DNA of 64,000 nucleotides from an uncultured Candidatus Melainabacteria bacterium (GCA_934754425.1 CAKVIN010000003.1:62001-126000); one strand, 5' to 3'; shown: positions 35,235-44,418, counted from the stretch's first letter. A program made the numbers and translations. Notes: generated by a model not told the origin, from the sequence alone.

Positions 35235-37577
35235 ATGACAAAATTTTACTACAAAGAATTTGCAGAACTCATGAAAACACAAGCACAAGAGATTGTGCCA
35301 CAAGAATTCAGCGAAGAGGATAAGCAGTATCTTCTAACTACACTCTATAATTTTGCGTTGATGTCAGGTGAAGCACTTGTTAACCAATATAAATTGGAAG
35401 AAGAGCAAACCGCATGTTTGACTCAAGTTGTTTGCGAATGGACATTTCACAAATCTTGTGATTTGATTCGTTCACAAGTGCCAAAAAACTGTTGGGATAA
35501 TATTCTGCAAAAAATTGCATTTACGGTTTTTGAAGTCGGCAGACAATCTTTTGAAAGAAATATATCGCACGAAGATATGTTAACGGCAATTGAATATAAT
35601 GTAAACAAATGTTATAAAGATACATTAGACGAGTTACAAAATAAAAATGCTATGTCAGAAGATGTTATGGCGGAAGCCTTAACGCATTCCAGTATCGATG
35701 AAATGGCTGAAGAAGCTAATAAATCTTGTGCAGATTTTGATTACAAGGCATTTGCAGAAAATATGAAAGAGCAAGCCGAAAATATTACCCCGAAAGAGTT
35801 TAGTAAAGAGAATAAAGAATATCTTGTTAATATGCTTTATAATTTTACTTTAATGTCAGGTGAAACACTTGCTAAGGAAGGCGAATTAAAGGAAGATGAT
35901 GCAATTATGCTGGTACAAATGATTGCTGAATGGACATTCCACAAAACTTGTGATTTGGTTCGCTCGCAAGTACCAAGAGAGTATTGGGATAATATTCTAC
36001 AACACATTGTCTTCAAGATTTTTGAAGTCGGCAAAAAAGCTATGAAGGAGGATTTTGAACAAGAAGAGCTTCTGCATAATGTCGAAAAACAAGTAAACGA
36101 ATGCTACAAAACAAAGTTAGAAGAACTTTGTAACAACAATGCGATTACAAAAGAAATTATGGAAGAAGCTTTAACGCATTCTAATATTGATGAGGTGGCA
36201 GAAGAAGAAAATTCTAAAAAGGCTAAAGAACTAAAATTTGACTCAAAAGCCTATGACAATGAAGAAGTTTCTAATGAAACCGAAAAAAGACCAAATTTCA
36301 TCAAACGTCATCCTTGGATTTTGCTTTTTGTAATTTTGCCATTGATAAAATTTGCCGTAAAAATATTACCTCGTTACATTGATTTTTATTCACCAATTCT
36401 TTATTTAAAAGCGAATATTTTGCCGATTTTTATCGGAATAATTGCATTGATACTGATTACAGGAGCTGCGTATTATTTAATAACCGTTCATAAAATTAAA
36501 AAATATGAAAATGAATTGGAAGACGTATCACAAAAAATGAAAGATATAAGTAATCCTGACAAAATGTATGAGCGACTTAGTTCTGATGTTTTGTGTTTGT
36601 CTTTTGGAAGTGGATTAATATCAATTGTTGATTCAGACTTTGGAGGTTTATTGCTACCAAAAACTACTGCTATGCGCGAGAGACTAACCGATACATTGGG
36701 TTATGTTATTCCTCAAATAAGAATAATGGAGTCTGCGAAGCTTGAAGACAAAGAATATACTATATCTATAAGAGGAACACAAGTTGCAAGCGGTTTTGTT
36801 TATCCCCCAAAAGTTATGGTAAAAGATTATGACTGGGAAGCAAAACACAAAGACTATCCTGAAGATTTTATTTTCGGAAGCAGTTTCGATAACGAACAAT
36901 GTTTTTGGGTGGATAAAGCTGATGCAGAAGGTTTGAATTACATGTTACCGGAAGATGCTATCATAAAACACGAAGAAAATATTTGCATTCAATATGTCGA
37001 CAAAATCTTGGTGAATGCCGATGTCGAAAAATATTTGGAAATCGTTAAGGCTACGAATCCAAAGCTTGTTGAAACACTTTTGAGCAGACTTGATATTGAA
37101 GATATTCGAGATGTGTTTGTAAATCTAATCAGAGAACGAGTTTCAATAAAAGACGCATCATATATCGTAGAAAGATTGAGCTATCACGCAAGAGAAAACA
37201 AAAAGCCTGAATATCTTTCTGAACAATTGCGTTCGGATTCGGCTCTACAAATTTGCAGTCAAAATATTGATAACGACAAAGTCATTTATGCAACAAAACT
37301 TTCTAAAGAGTGGATAAAAACTCTTTCTGAAGTCGGGGTTGAAGAAGATGGCAGAGGTCTAAAATTTGCACTTGATGAAACTCAAAAAGAAAATTTTATC
37401 CAAGAAATCGGTACGCAAATTTTAAAAGCTCGTCAAACAACAAATAAAAAAGTTGTACTAATTTGCCCAAAAAACTTCCGATTGATTATATATAGAACAC
37501 TTTCCCCATTAATCCCTGATATCAACGTATTAGCCGAAGAAGAAATTCAAAGCGGATTTAAGATAGAAGAAGTTTAG
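35235..37577 (+). CDS. FlhA-C-like protein with duplicated N-terminal helical domain (780 aa)
   Basis: Residues about 1-155 and 172-325 are two copies of a helical domain (FAELMKTQAQEIVPQEFS / FAENMKEQAENITPKEFS; LYNFALMSGEAL / LYNFTLMSGETL), also present alone at 18554-19081. Two membrane helices follow near 360-425, then a coiled segment. The rest (about 440-780) is an FlhA-type cytoplasmic domain: TDTLGYVIPQIRI, EYTISIRGTQVASGFVYPPKVMV, LDIEDIRDVFVNLIRERVSIKDASYIVERLSY, and RLIIYRTLSPLIPDINVLAEEEI. No flagellar or type III channel is present. It probably assembles with the 444-aa paralogue. Function unknown. Confidence 0.75.
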   Translation: MTKFYYKEFAELMKTQAQEIVPQEFSEEDKQYLLTTLYNFALMSGEALVNQYKLEEEQTACLTQVVCEWTFHKSCDLIRSQVPKNCWDNILQKIAFTVFEVGRQSFERNISHEDMLTAIEYNVNKCYKDTLDELQNKNAMSEDVMAEALTHSSIDEMAEEANKSCADFDYKAFAENMKEQAENITPKEFSKENKEYLVNMLYNFTLMSGETLAKEGELKEDDAIMLVQMIAEWTFHKTCDLVRSQVPREYWDNILQHIVFKIFEVGKKAMKEDFEQEELLHNVEKQVNECYKTKLEELCNNNAITKEIMEEALTHSNIDEVAEEENSKKAKELKFDSKAYDNEEVSNETEKRPNFIKRHPWILLFVILPLIKFAVKILPRYIDFYSPILYLKANILPIFIGIIALILITGAAYYLITVHKIKKYENELEDVSQKMKDISNPDKMYERLSSDVLCLSFGSGLISIVDSDFGGLLLPKTTAMRERLTDTLGYVIPQIRIMESAKLEDKEYTISIRGTQVASGFVYPPKVMVKDYDWEAKHKDYPEDFIFGSSFDNEQCFWVDKADAEGLNYMLPEDAIIKHEENICIQYVDKILVNADVEKYLEIVKATNPKLVETLLSRLDIEDIRDVFVNLIRERVSIKDASYIVERLSYHARENKKPEYLSEQLRSDSALQICSQNIDNDKVIYATKLSKEWIKTLSEVGVEEDGRGLKFALDETQKENFIQEIGTQILKARQTTNKKVVLICPKNFRLIIYRTLSPLIPDINVLAEEEIQSGFKIEEV

Positions 37578-37616
37578 ATATCTAAAAAGAATTAAAAATA
37601 TTAAGAGAGGAAGTTG

Positions 37617-38393
37617 ATGAAAAAAATAAACAAAACCAAAAAACTTTTAATGAAATTTCTGTCAATCATTTTTATATTTGTTTTAACAATCGTTCCTGCA
37701 AAAGCTTTAGAAAACTTAAATTTTAACGGTTTTATAGCTGATAATGCACAAGTAATATCAGAACAAAAAGAAAAAGAATTAAATAATATACTTTTGGATT
37801 TGCAAAACAAAACAAAAGCCGATATTGCCGTTGTAACCTTAAAATCATTAGAAAATAGACCAATTGAAGAAGTTGCTCTAAATATAGGACGTAAATACAA
37901 AATTGGTGATAAAAAGTTGAATAACGGTGCTATTGTTTTAGTTGTTCCACAAGAACGACAAGCTAGAATTGAAGTCGGCTACGGCTTGGAAGGTGATGTT
38001 ACAGATTCGCAAGCCGGCAATTTGATGGATATGTATATGATTCCATATTTTAAAGACAACAATTACGAGCAAGGAATTGTAGATGGTACAACAGCTTTAG
38101 CAATACATGTTGCAAAAGCTTATGGATGTGAGCTTTCTGCAAAAGAACTTTCTGCTCCAATCGGTTCAAATACAGATGATTCCTTAAGCATAATTATTTT
38201 TATTATTATTTTTGTTATATTGATAATAATTAGTAGTAATAAAAAAGGTGGCTCCGGTGGTGGGGGTGGTTCATATAGAAATTCCTCATCATCATTTTCA
38301 TCATCATCTTCATCATCATCTTCATCATCATCTTCATCAAGTTTCGGAGGTGGAGGTGGCTTCGGCGGAGGCGGGAGTTCAAGGTCATGGTAA
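37617..38393 (+). CDS. TPM-domain membrane protein (YgcG-like, 258 aa)
   Basis: A signal peptide (cleavage after PAKA) and a TPM domain at about 35-180 (FIADNAQVISEQKEKELNNIL, ADIAVVTLKSL, NGAIVLVVPQERQARIEVGYG, GIVDGTTALA), then one membrane helix near 190-210 and a tail of Gly, a long Ser run and GGGGFGGGGSSRSW. TPM proteins of this build accompany LemA in many bacteria, and lemA is two genes downstream. ATG 37617 is preferred (AGAGAGGAAG site) over TTG 37614. The Ser tract is coded by a 12-bp tandem repeat at about 38286-38339. Confidence 0.88.
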   Translation: MKKINKTKKLLMKFLSIIFIFVLTIVPAKALENLNFNGFIADNAQVISEQKEKELNNILLDLQNKTKADIAVVTLKSLENRPIEEVALNIGRKYKIGDKKLNNGAIVLVVPQERQARIEVGYGLEGDVTDSQAGNLMDMYMIPYFKDNNYEQGIVDGTTALAIHVAKAYGCELSAKELSAPIGSNTDDSLSIIIFIIIFVILIIISSNKKGGSGGGGGSYRNSSSSFSSSSSSSSSSSSSSSFGGGGGFGGGGSSRSW

Positions 38394-38471
38394 CATTATT
38401 TTTAGCGTTATCAATAGCTATAATTTATTATATTAGAAAAAAAGGCTTGAACTTGAGAGATTATATCATAT

Positions 38472-39284
38472 ATGATAAAGTCCATTCTTTCAATCTGCCT
38501 TTTATTTGGTATTTGCAAATTGTGTAATAAGCTACAAATAGGAATGTATATTGCTTATACAATATATTCTTTTATTTTTATACAACTTATTTTATCAATA
38601 ATTAAATTTAAAAAAGCTCAAAAATTTATTAAAAACCTGAAAAATAAGTCAGAATATACAATAATTAAAAGTTCTATTGTTGATAATGGCGGATATTATA
38701 TATTAAACATATTATTTGTGGCACTATATTTGTTATTAGTTGATAGTAGCTTAAATAGTGGCATGACTATTTCAGACGTTGTATCTCTTTTTCTAATAAT
38801 AGGACTTTTCATGCTTTGGGCAGCTATTAGATTTTTTAATAATTCAGTAATAAAAGCGATTTGTTTGAATGAAAAAGAAGAAACAATGAGTGTTATTTTG
38901 ATAAATAATGATATAGTACAAGATATCGACTTAAATGCTTTAAATAAAAAATATTATCCTGGTTCAATGAATCCGAGCAATGTCAGAATGGTTTTTGAAT
39001 TAAATGATTGTGAAGAAGAAATTATAACAAACGGTTTAAAATATTTAATAATAGAAAATTTTTTCATTCCTGAATGTCCAAAACAACTGATGCCTAATGA
39101 CAAATTTACAGATTATTTGCCGGATATTGCTTTACATACAGCAATTCCTTGTTGGCCAGAATTCTTGAAATTGCTATGCATAGGAATGGCATTAAATACA
39201 TTAGCGTTTAAGTCGCCATTGAGTAAAATCAAATTTGGTAAAAGTGGACAATTCGGCGGTGCCGGAATGACAAGAAAAATATAA
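38472..39284 (+). CDS. Membrane protein (270 aa) between TPM and LemA genes
   Basis: Not recognised as a family. Two hydrophobic segments at the N-terminus (about 4-45), two more near 80-125, then a soluble beta-rich domain, a hydrophobic patch near 225-240 and a Gly-containing tail (FGKSGQFGGAGMTRKI) that echoes the Gly-rich tail of the TPM protein. Position between the TPM gene and lemA suggests the three work together at the inner membrane. The ribosome site is weak. Confidence 0.65.
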   Translation: MIKSILSICLLFGICKLCNKLQIGMYIAYTIYSFIFIQLILSIIKFKKAQKFIKNLKNKSEYTIIKSSIVDNGGYYILNILFVALYLLLVDSSLNSGMTISDVVSLFLIIGLFMLWAAIRFFNNSVIKAICLNEKEETMSVILINNDIVQDIDLNALNKKYYPGSMNPSNVRMVFELNDCEEEIITNGLKYLIIENFFIPECPKQLMPNDKFTDYLPDIALHTAIPCWPEFLKLLCIGMALNTLAFKSPLSKIKFGKSGQFGGAGMTRKI

Positions 39285-39319
39285 TAGTTATGATATAATA
39301 CAATAAAAAAGGAGAGTAT

Positions 39320-39898
39320 ATGAAGAACAAAAGTAATTTTATTATAATTTTAGTTGTTTTAGGCATAATTGCAATGAGCTCTATATCATTCATTGAAACT
39401 TATAACAGATTGCAAGTTATGGATGAACAAGTTACTGCAAATTGGGCGCAAGTAGAAAATCAATTGAAAAGAAGAAGTGACTTAATACCAAATTTAGTTA
39501 ATACAGTAAAAGGATACGCAAAACACGAAAATGAAGTCTTTACAAATATAGCGGATGCTCGTTCAAAATTAGCAGGTTCAATTAATAATGGTGATGTTAA
39601 AGCTGTTCAACAGAGTAATAATGAATTGAATAGTGCATTATCAAGATTATTGGTTGTTGTAGAAAATTATCCGACATTAAAAGCCGATAAATCTTTCGTT
39701 GGTTTGCAAGATGAACTTACAGGGACAGAAAACCGCATAGCAGTAGCAAGAAGAGATTATAATGAAAGCGTAAAAGAAATTAACGCAGTTGTAAGAACTT
39801 TCCCAACTTCGATGGTAGCATCCATTGCAAAAGTTGAAAAACGTGAATATTTTGAAGTCTCAGAATCTGAAAAAGCAACTCCAAAAGTTGAATTTTAG
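39320..39898 (+). CDS. lemA: LemA family protein
   Basis: A 192-residue protein with one N-terminal membrane helix and the LemA helical core: NRLQVMDEQVTANWAQVENQ, KRRSDLIPNLVNTVKGYAKHE, ADARSKLAG, and the C-terminal EVSESEKATPKVEF in place of the usual F.a...a...P.V.F ending. LemA proteins have a coiled helical domain on the outer face of the inner membrane and are often next to TPM proteins and HtpX proteases; all three occur in this cluster. Strong AAAGGAGAG ribosome site. A terminator follows at 39951. Confidence 0.93.
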   Translation: MKNKSNFIIILVVLGIIAMSSISFIETYNRLQVMDEQVTANWAQVENQLKRRSDLIPNLVNTVKGYAKHENEVFTNIADARSKLAGSINNGDVKAVQQSNNELNSALSRLLVVVENYPTLKADKSFVGLQDELTGTENRIAVARRDYNESVKEINAVVRTFPTSMVASIAKVEKREYFEVSESEKATPKVEF

Positions 39899-39950
39899 GT
39901 TTTTATTGAGGAATAACAATTTAGTGTTGCGTTCCCACTATATTTGAAAA

Positions 39951-39986
39951 GGTGGGAACCGCTCACGCTATTCCCACCCTACTTTT
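39951..39986 (+). terminator. Terminator-like hairpin after lemA
   Basis: GGTGGGAA (39951-39958) pairs with TTCCCACC (39971-39978), followed by CTACTTTTT. It lies 52 nt after the lemA stop and 22 nt before the next start. Confidence 0.65.
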
Positions 39987-40007
39987 TGATATATGAGGTA
40001 AAAAAAT

Positions 40008-40898
40008 ATGCTTAAAAAATTCAAAAAAGTTTCAATTGCATTATGCGCATTAGCTTTGGTTTGTTCTACAGTGTATGCAGTGACATATAAAGTGCCGGCT
40101 GCAAAGTCAAATACAAGTCAAAATATAGATCCAAATATAACAAGAAATAAAATAACAATAGGAAATTATAATATCTACACTCCTACAAACTATTCTAACG
40201 CTTCCGCTAATCAAGGAATTCAGCAAGATGGGGTTGTAGAATTGGTCATTGATTATTCCGGTAGTATGAGTAATATAATAGAAGATGTAAAAAAGATAGC
40301 TCTAAATCTTTTCAAGAATATACCAAGTACAACAAAAATCGGACTCAGAGTTTTTGGACAAAGCGGAGGTATAAATCCATATGAAGGAGAAAAAATAAAA
40401 TCTTGTCCTACTGAAAAAACAACGGGACCAAATACAAATACAACTTTAGTCTTACCACTTGCACATTATAGTAGTACAGATTTTTATAAAGGCTTAAATC
40501 GTTATAGAACCAGCTTAGGAGGTTGCCCAGTAATTTTAGGAATGGATTTAGCAGTAGAAAAGGATTTGGCAGCTTATAATTCTAATGTACTAAAAAAAAT
40601 TATTGTAATAACAGATGGCGGGGAAATTTATGCATATAATCCTTGTACATATATACAAAATTTGGTAACAACAAGAAAGGATATTGTAATAGACGTCATT
40701 TTGACAAGTTCCGGAAATATTAGTACATACGCTTGCGTTGCAAATACAACAGGTGGAATATTATATCAAAGCGACTCTTTTGATGAAAGCAGTTTAGGCG
40801 ATGTATTGATGCAATCCATTCAAAATAAGCCTCCTCAACAAACAGAACCTTTGAAACAAACTCCAAAAGAACAAAAGTATGAATACGTTTCGGATTAG
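40008..40898 (+). CDS. Exported von Willebrand A-domain protein (296 aa)
   Basis: A signal peptide with a Leu/Val/Cys core (cleavage near VYA), a ~60-residue Asn/Thr-rich linker and a VWA domain at about 75-265. The MIDAS motif is visible as VIDYSGSMS and TDGGE. VWA domains bind metal-dependent protein ligands. Ends with a Gln/Pro-rich tail and EQKYEYVSD. It is a tandem paralogue of 40948-41889, sharing signal peptide, linker motif YNIYTPTNYSN / YNVYTPTNYSN and tail. Periplasmic or surface-exposed. Confidence 0.85.
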   Translation: MLKKFKKVSIALCALALVCSTVYAVTYKVPAAKSNTSQNIDPNITRNKITIGNYNIYTPTNYSNASANQGIQQDGVVELVIDYSGSMSNIIEDVKKIALNLFKNIPSTTKIGLRVFGQSGGINPYEGEKIKSCPTEKTTGPNTNTTLVLPLAHYSSTDFYKGLNRYRTSLGGCPVILGMDLAVEKDLAAYNSNVLKKIIVITDGGEIYAYNPCTYIQNLVTTRKDIVIDVILTSSGNISTYACVANTTGGILYQSDSFDESSLGDVLMQSIQNKPPQQTEPLKQTPKEQKYEYVSD

Positions 40899-40947
40899 TT
40901 TTTAATATAATAATGAGGATGAAGTTTAAAACAAGGACGAAATAATT

Positions 40948-41889
40948 ATGTTAAAGAAAATAAAAAATGTCTCAATAGTATTATGTGTACTGGTACTGGT
41001 TTGTTCTGCTGTGTATGCAGTAACATATAAAGTTCCGGCTACAAGTTCAAGCTCCGCCGGAACAACAAATACCACAACGCAAAATTATAATGTTTACACT
41101 CCGACAAACTATTCCAACTCTTCAACTGTAAATCAAGGTATTCAACAAGGAAGTATTATTGAAATTGTCGTTGACTACTCAGGTAGCATGAGTTCTACAA
41201 TTGAACAAGTAAAACAAATTGTTTTAAATTTTTTTCCATACATACCACAAACAACTCAAATTGGATTAAGACTTTTTGGACAAAAAGGCGGTGTAAATCC
41301 GTATGCTGATATTAATGCTAAATATAAGGTTATAAAAAAAGGCGGAAGCATGTATACTATTGCAAAAGAAATGGCACAACTTTGCTTGGGGAATACATCT
41401 AACGGATGCTCTAACACGACATTGGTATTGCCACTTGCTAACTATAATAGCGCTCAATTCTATAGCGCCATGAATCTTTATGGAACTGGTGGCTCAACAC
41501 CGCTGACTTACGGATTGTATCTAGCAGCAGAAAAAGACTTGGCACCTTATAAAGCTGCTGCAACAAAGAAAATTATTTTAATAACTGATGGTGGTGAAAA
41601 TTGTGGTGGTGATCCTTGCGCTTACGTACAAAAGTTGGTTAAAACAAGAAGAGATATTATAATAGATGTTATTCTAACAACACAAGATTATACCGGCAAA
41701 TTTGCTTGCGTTGCAAATACGACAGGTGGAACATTGTACCAAGATGGCGCATTTAATTATAACAGTTTAAGTCAGGTATTAATGCAATCTATTCAAAGCA
41801 CACCAAATGTTTCTATTCCAGCGCAAACGCAACAAAATACTTATCAACAAACTCAAAAAGAACAAAGTTACGAATACATTCCGGACTAA
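40948..41889 (+). CDS. Exported von Willebrand A-domain protein, second copy (313 aa)
   Basis: Built like its upstream paralogue: signal peptide, short linker, VWA domain with MIDAS residues VVDYSGSMSS and TDGGENCGG, and a Gln/Thr-rich tail ending EQSYEYIPD. It has an extra ~30-residue insertion after the second strand (YADINAKYKVIKKGGSMYT). Cysteines in GGENCGGDPCAYV and FACVANTTGG probably form disulphides. The two genes are 49 nt apart and likely one transcript. Ligand unknown. Confidence 0.85.
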   Translation: MLKKIKNVSIVLCVLVLVCSAVYAVTYKVPATSSSSAGTTNTTTQNYNVYTPTNYSNSSTVNQGIQQGSIIEIVVDYSGSMSSTIEQVKQIVLNFFPYIPQTTQIGLRLFGQKGGVNPYADINAKYKVIKKGGSMYTIAKEMAQLCLGNTSNGCSNTTLVLPLANYNSAQFYSAMNLYGTGGSTPLTYGLYLAAEKDLAPYKAAATKKIILITDGGENCGGDPCAYVQKLVKTRRDIIIDVILTTQDYTGKFACVANTTGGTLYQDGAFNYNSLSQVLMQSIQSTPNVSIPAQTQQNTYQQTQKEQSYEYIPD

Positions 41890-41892
41890 GTT

Positions 41893-42750
41893 CTAGTGAT
41901 TAACTTTTTCTACATCGTTATAATCACCTGCTGTAGCATATTTTGTAGAATTTGAAATTCTGATATTGCCTTCAACAGTTGTCGTTTCTCTTGTAGAACC
42001 TTCTGGGAAATTTAATATACTTTTACCTTGCAAACTTCTTATAACAGGTGTTATATATTGAATTGCATAAGGATTGTATTGAGGACTTGTTGACCAAGAT
42101 TTTACGCTTGTAATACGACCATTTTTATCTACATCAAATCTAAACTTAAATAAAGTACCATTTTCAAGAAGCGGCAAATTAACTTCTTTCATAATCTTAT
42201 TTTGAATATCAGAACGCCATTTGTTCCACAAAATTGTTTCTTGTTGCGGAGTTAAGACTTTAGGTGTGGTATTTTGTGGTTTTACAGTGTTAGTTGTTTT
42301 TTGTGATGTTGTTTTTGGAGCTGGTGAGCTTTTTACGGTTGTAGTTTGTTTCGGTTTTTGTACTGTTTTTGTAACAGTTTTTTGTTCTGTTTTTTTTACA
42401 CTACTTGCCGGAGTTGTATTAACTCTTTCAACCTTAGTTTTTTGTGTGTTTTTTTGTACTGTTGGTTGATTATATTTTGTAGTTTGAACTTGTTGCATAG
42501 GAACATTTGTTATTTCTTTTTGCACATCCTTTGTAACTACAGGTTCTAAAGTTTTCGCAGTTGGGATAACTTCTTTAAATTCAACATTATTTGTAGCAAT
42601 TGGTAACGGCTTCATTTCAATATCTTTATCAACAATTTTGTACTGTGAATCAAAAATTACTACACGTTTTGAAAGTTTAGGATTAGCAATACAAATCCAA
42701 GTTGTCAAAATCACAACAATAACAGAACAAAGTACAAAAAATCTAGCCAA
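41893..42750 (-). CDS. TonB-like C-terminal domain protein (285 aa)
   Basis: One N-terminal membrane helix, a long Thr/Lys/Gln/Pro-rich linker (about 60-175) able to span the periplasm, and a C-terminal domain (about 180-275) of TonB/TolA type: WNKWRSDIQNKIMKEVNLP, then FKFRFDVDKNGRITSVKSW and ..NPYAIQYITPVIRSLQG. TonB proteins transmit inner-membrane energy to outer-membrane receptors, but no ExbB/ExbD or receptor gene is here, so it may be a TonB-like linker instead. Convergent with the VWA gene, 3 nt apart. Confidence 0.75.
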   Translation of the reverse strand: MARFFVLCSVIVVILTTWICIANPKLSKRVVIFDSQYKIVDKDIEMKPLPIATNNVEFKEVIPTAKTLEPVVTKDVQKEITNVPMQQVQTTKYNQPTVQKNTQKTKVERVNTTPASSVKKTEQKTVTKTVQKPKQTTTVKSSPAPKTTSQKTTNTVKPQNTTPKVLTPQQETILWNKWRSDIQNKIMKEVNLPLLENGTLFKFRFDVDKNGRITSVKSWSTSPQYNPYAIQYITPVIRSLQGKSILNFPEGSTRETTTVEGNIRISNSTKYATAGDYNDVEKVNH

Positions 42751-42817
42751 AATCTCTCCTTTAAATTTTGTTTTTATATTAACTATTAAACTACAAAATT
42801 TAATATTTGTGTAGATT

Positions 42818-43630
42818 TTAATATTGATTTGCAGCTACATTTATTGAATTGTTTAAAATCAAGGATAGTTCTGTATATTGCGGAATTTCCGCATCTTTGC
42901 CTTTGCTCAATAAATAACTGCCTAAGGCAACTACTGCAAGTACTCCTGCACCAATTGCCGCTCCTGTAGCTAGACTGCTAGTGGTACTTTCACTGCTGCC
43001 ATTATTGGATTTGTTCCACCAGCTGAGAACAGCCCCTGCTCCTGCGGCTAAAACAAGTGCTCCTGCAGCTGTTGATATGTTGCTAGTAATTGAACCATCG
43101 TCTTCAACTTCAAAATCAACTTTTTCGGTATTTATTTTGTAGACTTCCCCATTTGGAAGTTCTAATGAATTAAAGACGATAGAAACTTTTCCGTTTTTAT
43201 TAGGATTAGAAGCCGGCTTTGCATCAGTAATAGTACCTTTTACGAAAGAACCTTGTGGAATTGCAATTGAGTTATTTATAAGCAAATCATCTTTTAGCAT
43301 AGTGGTAACGATTGTGCCATTTTTTGCAGTGGCAGTATTAATACCTTCTTGTAAATACACATTTAGAGGCGTTCCTTTTGCAATTTGAACAATTGAACCT
43401 TTTAGCACTTTGTTAGAACTATCAGTACTTTGATTTTGTGTTGCACTATTTGTAGATGTTGAAAAATTGTATTGTTCATTTATATAATAACTGGAATCAT
43501 CAACTTGAAGATATTGACTGTTGTTATAATTGTTATTATTAGGAAGTTTTACTGTTATATTTGAAGCATAAGTAATTGCGTAAAAATTGCTTATAGATAA
43601 TATTAACAATAACGAAATAATTTTTTTCAT
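42818..43630 (-). CDS. Exported protein (270 aa) with CpxR-type promoter
   Basis: A signal peptide is followed by a Ser/Asn-rich segment and a beta domain: KGSIVQIAKGTPLNVYLQEGINTATAKNGTIV, then IAIPQGSFVKGTITDAKP. This resembles the beta-barrel part of TrbI/VirB10-like proteins (low certainty). Two Gly/Ala-rich hydrophobic stretches near 190-210 and 225-250 might insert in a membrane. Followed on the same strand by the TonB-like gene, 67 nt later. Its promoter block is shared with htpX, suggesting control by the same envelope-stress regulator. Confidence 0.65.
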   Translation of the reverse strand: MKKIISLLLILSISNFYAITYASNITVKLPNNNNYNNSQYLQVDDSSYYINEQYNFSTSTNSATQNQSTDSSNKVLKGSIVQIAKGTPLNVYLQEGINTATAKNGTIVTTMLKDDLLINNSIAIPQGSFVKGTITDAKPASNPNKNGKVSIVFNSLELPNGEVYKINTEKVDFEVEDDGSITSNISTAAGALVLAAGAGAVLSWWNKSNNGSSESTTSSLATGAAIGAGVLAVVALGSYLLSKGKDAEIPQYTELSLILNNSINVAANQY

Positions 43631-43665
43631 CTAAACACTCTCCTGTAAAAAATTTCCTTAATATA

Positions 43666-43725
43666 TATAACGACATTTTTTAGAAAAACTTTAGTTTTTT
43701 TGAAAGAGAATTTACATTTATTTAC
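43666..43725 (-). promoter_or_regulatory. Conserved promoter block with CpxR-type box, upstream of 270-aa gene
   Basis: Read on the minus strand: GTAAA-N5-GTAAA (43725-43711), 16 bp, then a 29-bp block (43694-43666) identical to that upstream of htpX (45389-45361). GTAAA-N5-GTAAA is the published consensus for the envelope-stress response regulator CpxR. The block ends in GTTATA, a likely -10 region. Confidence 0.65.
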
Positions 43726-43744
43726 ATTAAAAAAAATATATGTT

Positions 43745-43782
43745 AAAAAATTGGGTTCAATAATAGATATAGAACCCAATTT
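43745..43782 (-). terminator. Terminator of the htpX operon
   Basis: An 11-bp perfect stem (AAATTGGGTTC / GAACCCAATTT at 43748-43758 and 43772-43782); on the minus strand the stem is followed by a T-run. Confidence 0.85.
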
Positions 43783-43792
43783 AAAATTAATC

Positions 43793-44407
43793 TTATAATT
43801 TAGCTGCTTTTGGAATTGTATAAGCGGTATATAGACCAACTGCTGCAATGATAAGTCCAATAGGCCCTGCGTTTTGGATATAACCAATAGGACCAACTAT
43901 TAGTATTGATATAGCTCCAATCAGATTCTGGTACTCTGGTATACTTGCAAGGTAAAATATATCATTCGCTAATAGTATCGCACCTAATGTAAATATTACG
44001 CTCATAATTTGTAATTTAAGTCCTCGCTTGTCACCTGCGCCTTTACAAGCAGCTAAAGCTACTAGATAGCCTACACCGATTGAAATAATAGCCAAATCGA
44101 TATTTGTTAATGCCATAAATCCACCATATAGAACTGCACAAACAACTGCTGTTGCAAGTGAGAAAGCTAGTGCAAGAGGAATGTTTAGATTTTTAGTCAT
44201 TTTATCAAGTTCATTATTAACTGCTGCTAAACATTCATCGCAGAAATAAACATCTTCACCATCTTCACCTTCAAAAGCGTGCCTTTCTTCAACTTTAAGC
44301 TCTTTGCCACATTTAGAACACTGTACAATTTCTTCTGAGCGGCTTCCTAAAACGATAGGTTGTTCTTCTGTTTGTGTTTCTGCATTTGTAAATGAATTTC
44401 CTGTCAT
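43793..44407 (-). CDS. Zinc-ribbon membrane protein (204 aa), HtpX operon
   Basis: The N-terminal cytoplasmic part has a zinc ribbon (QCSKCGKEL ... VYFCDECL, about 32-62), then about five membrane helices (85-200). No known family recognised. It follows htpX by 11 nt with an AGGAG site, and a strong terminator closes the operon, so it is co-expressed with the protease and perhaps its regulator or substrate receptor (inference). Confidence 0.7.
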   Translation of the reverse strand: MTGNSFTNAETQTEEQPIVLGSRSEEIVQCSKCGKELKVEERHAFEGEDGEDVYFCDECLAAVNNELDKMTKNLNIPLALAFSLATAVVCAVLYGGFMALTNIDLAIISIGVGYLVALAACKGAGDKRGLKLQIMSVIFTLGAILLANDIFYLASIPEYQNLIGAISILIVGPIGYIQNAGPIGLIIAAVGLYTAYTIPKAAKL

Positions 44408-44418
44408 AATAATTCTCC

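Noticed and set aside
33755..37577. Remnants of a decayed flagellar flhA gene
   Set aside because: Two complete, well-framed paralogues with their own membrane helices, starts and extra domains are not fragments of one gene.
38248..38436. His-rich frame (HHHFHHHLHHHLH)
   Set aside because: It is another frame of the 12-bp Ser-coding tandem repeat in the TPM gene, with no ribosome site.
38387..38527. 46-codon frame starting at an ATG overlapping the TPM stop
   Set aside because: No ribosome site of its own, and it overlaps the next gene in another frame. A decayed or tiny coupled gene cannot be excluded but is not supported.
42221..42549. Plus-strand frames full of Phe, Val and Cys
   Set aside because: They are antisense to the Thr/Lys/Gln-rich linker of the TonB-like protein; composition is a mirror of that linker.
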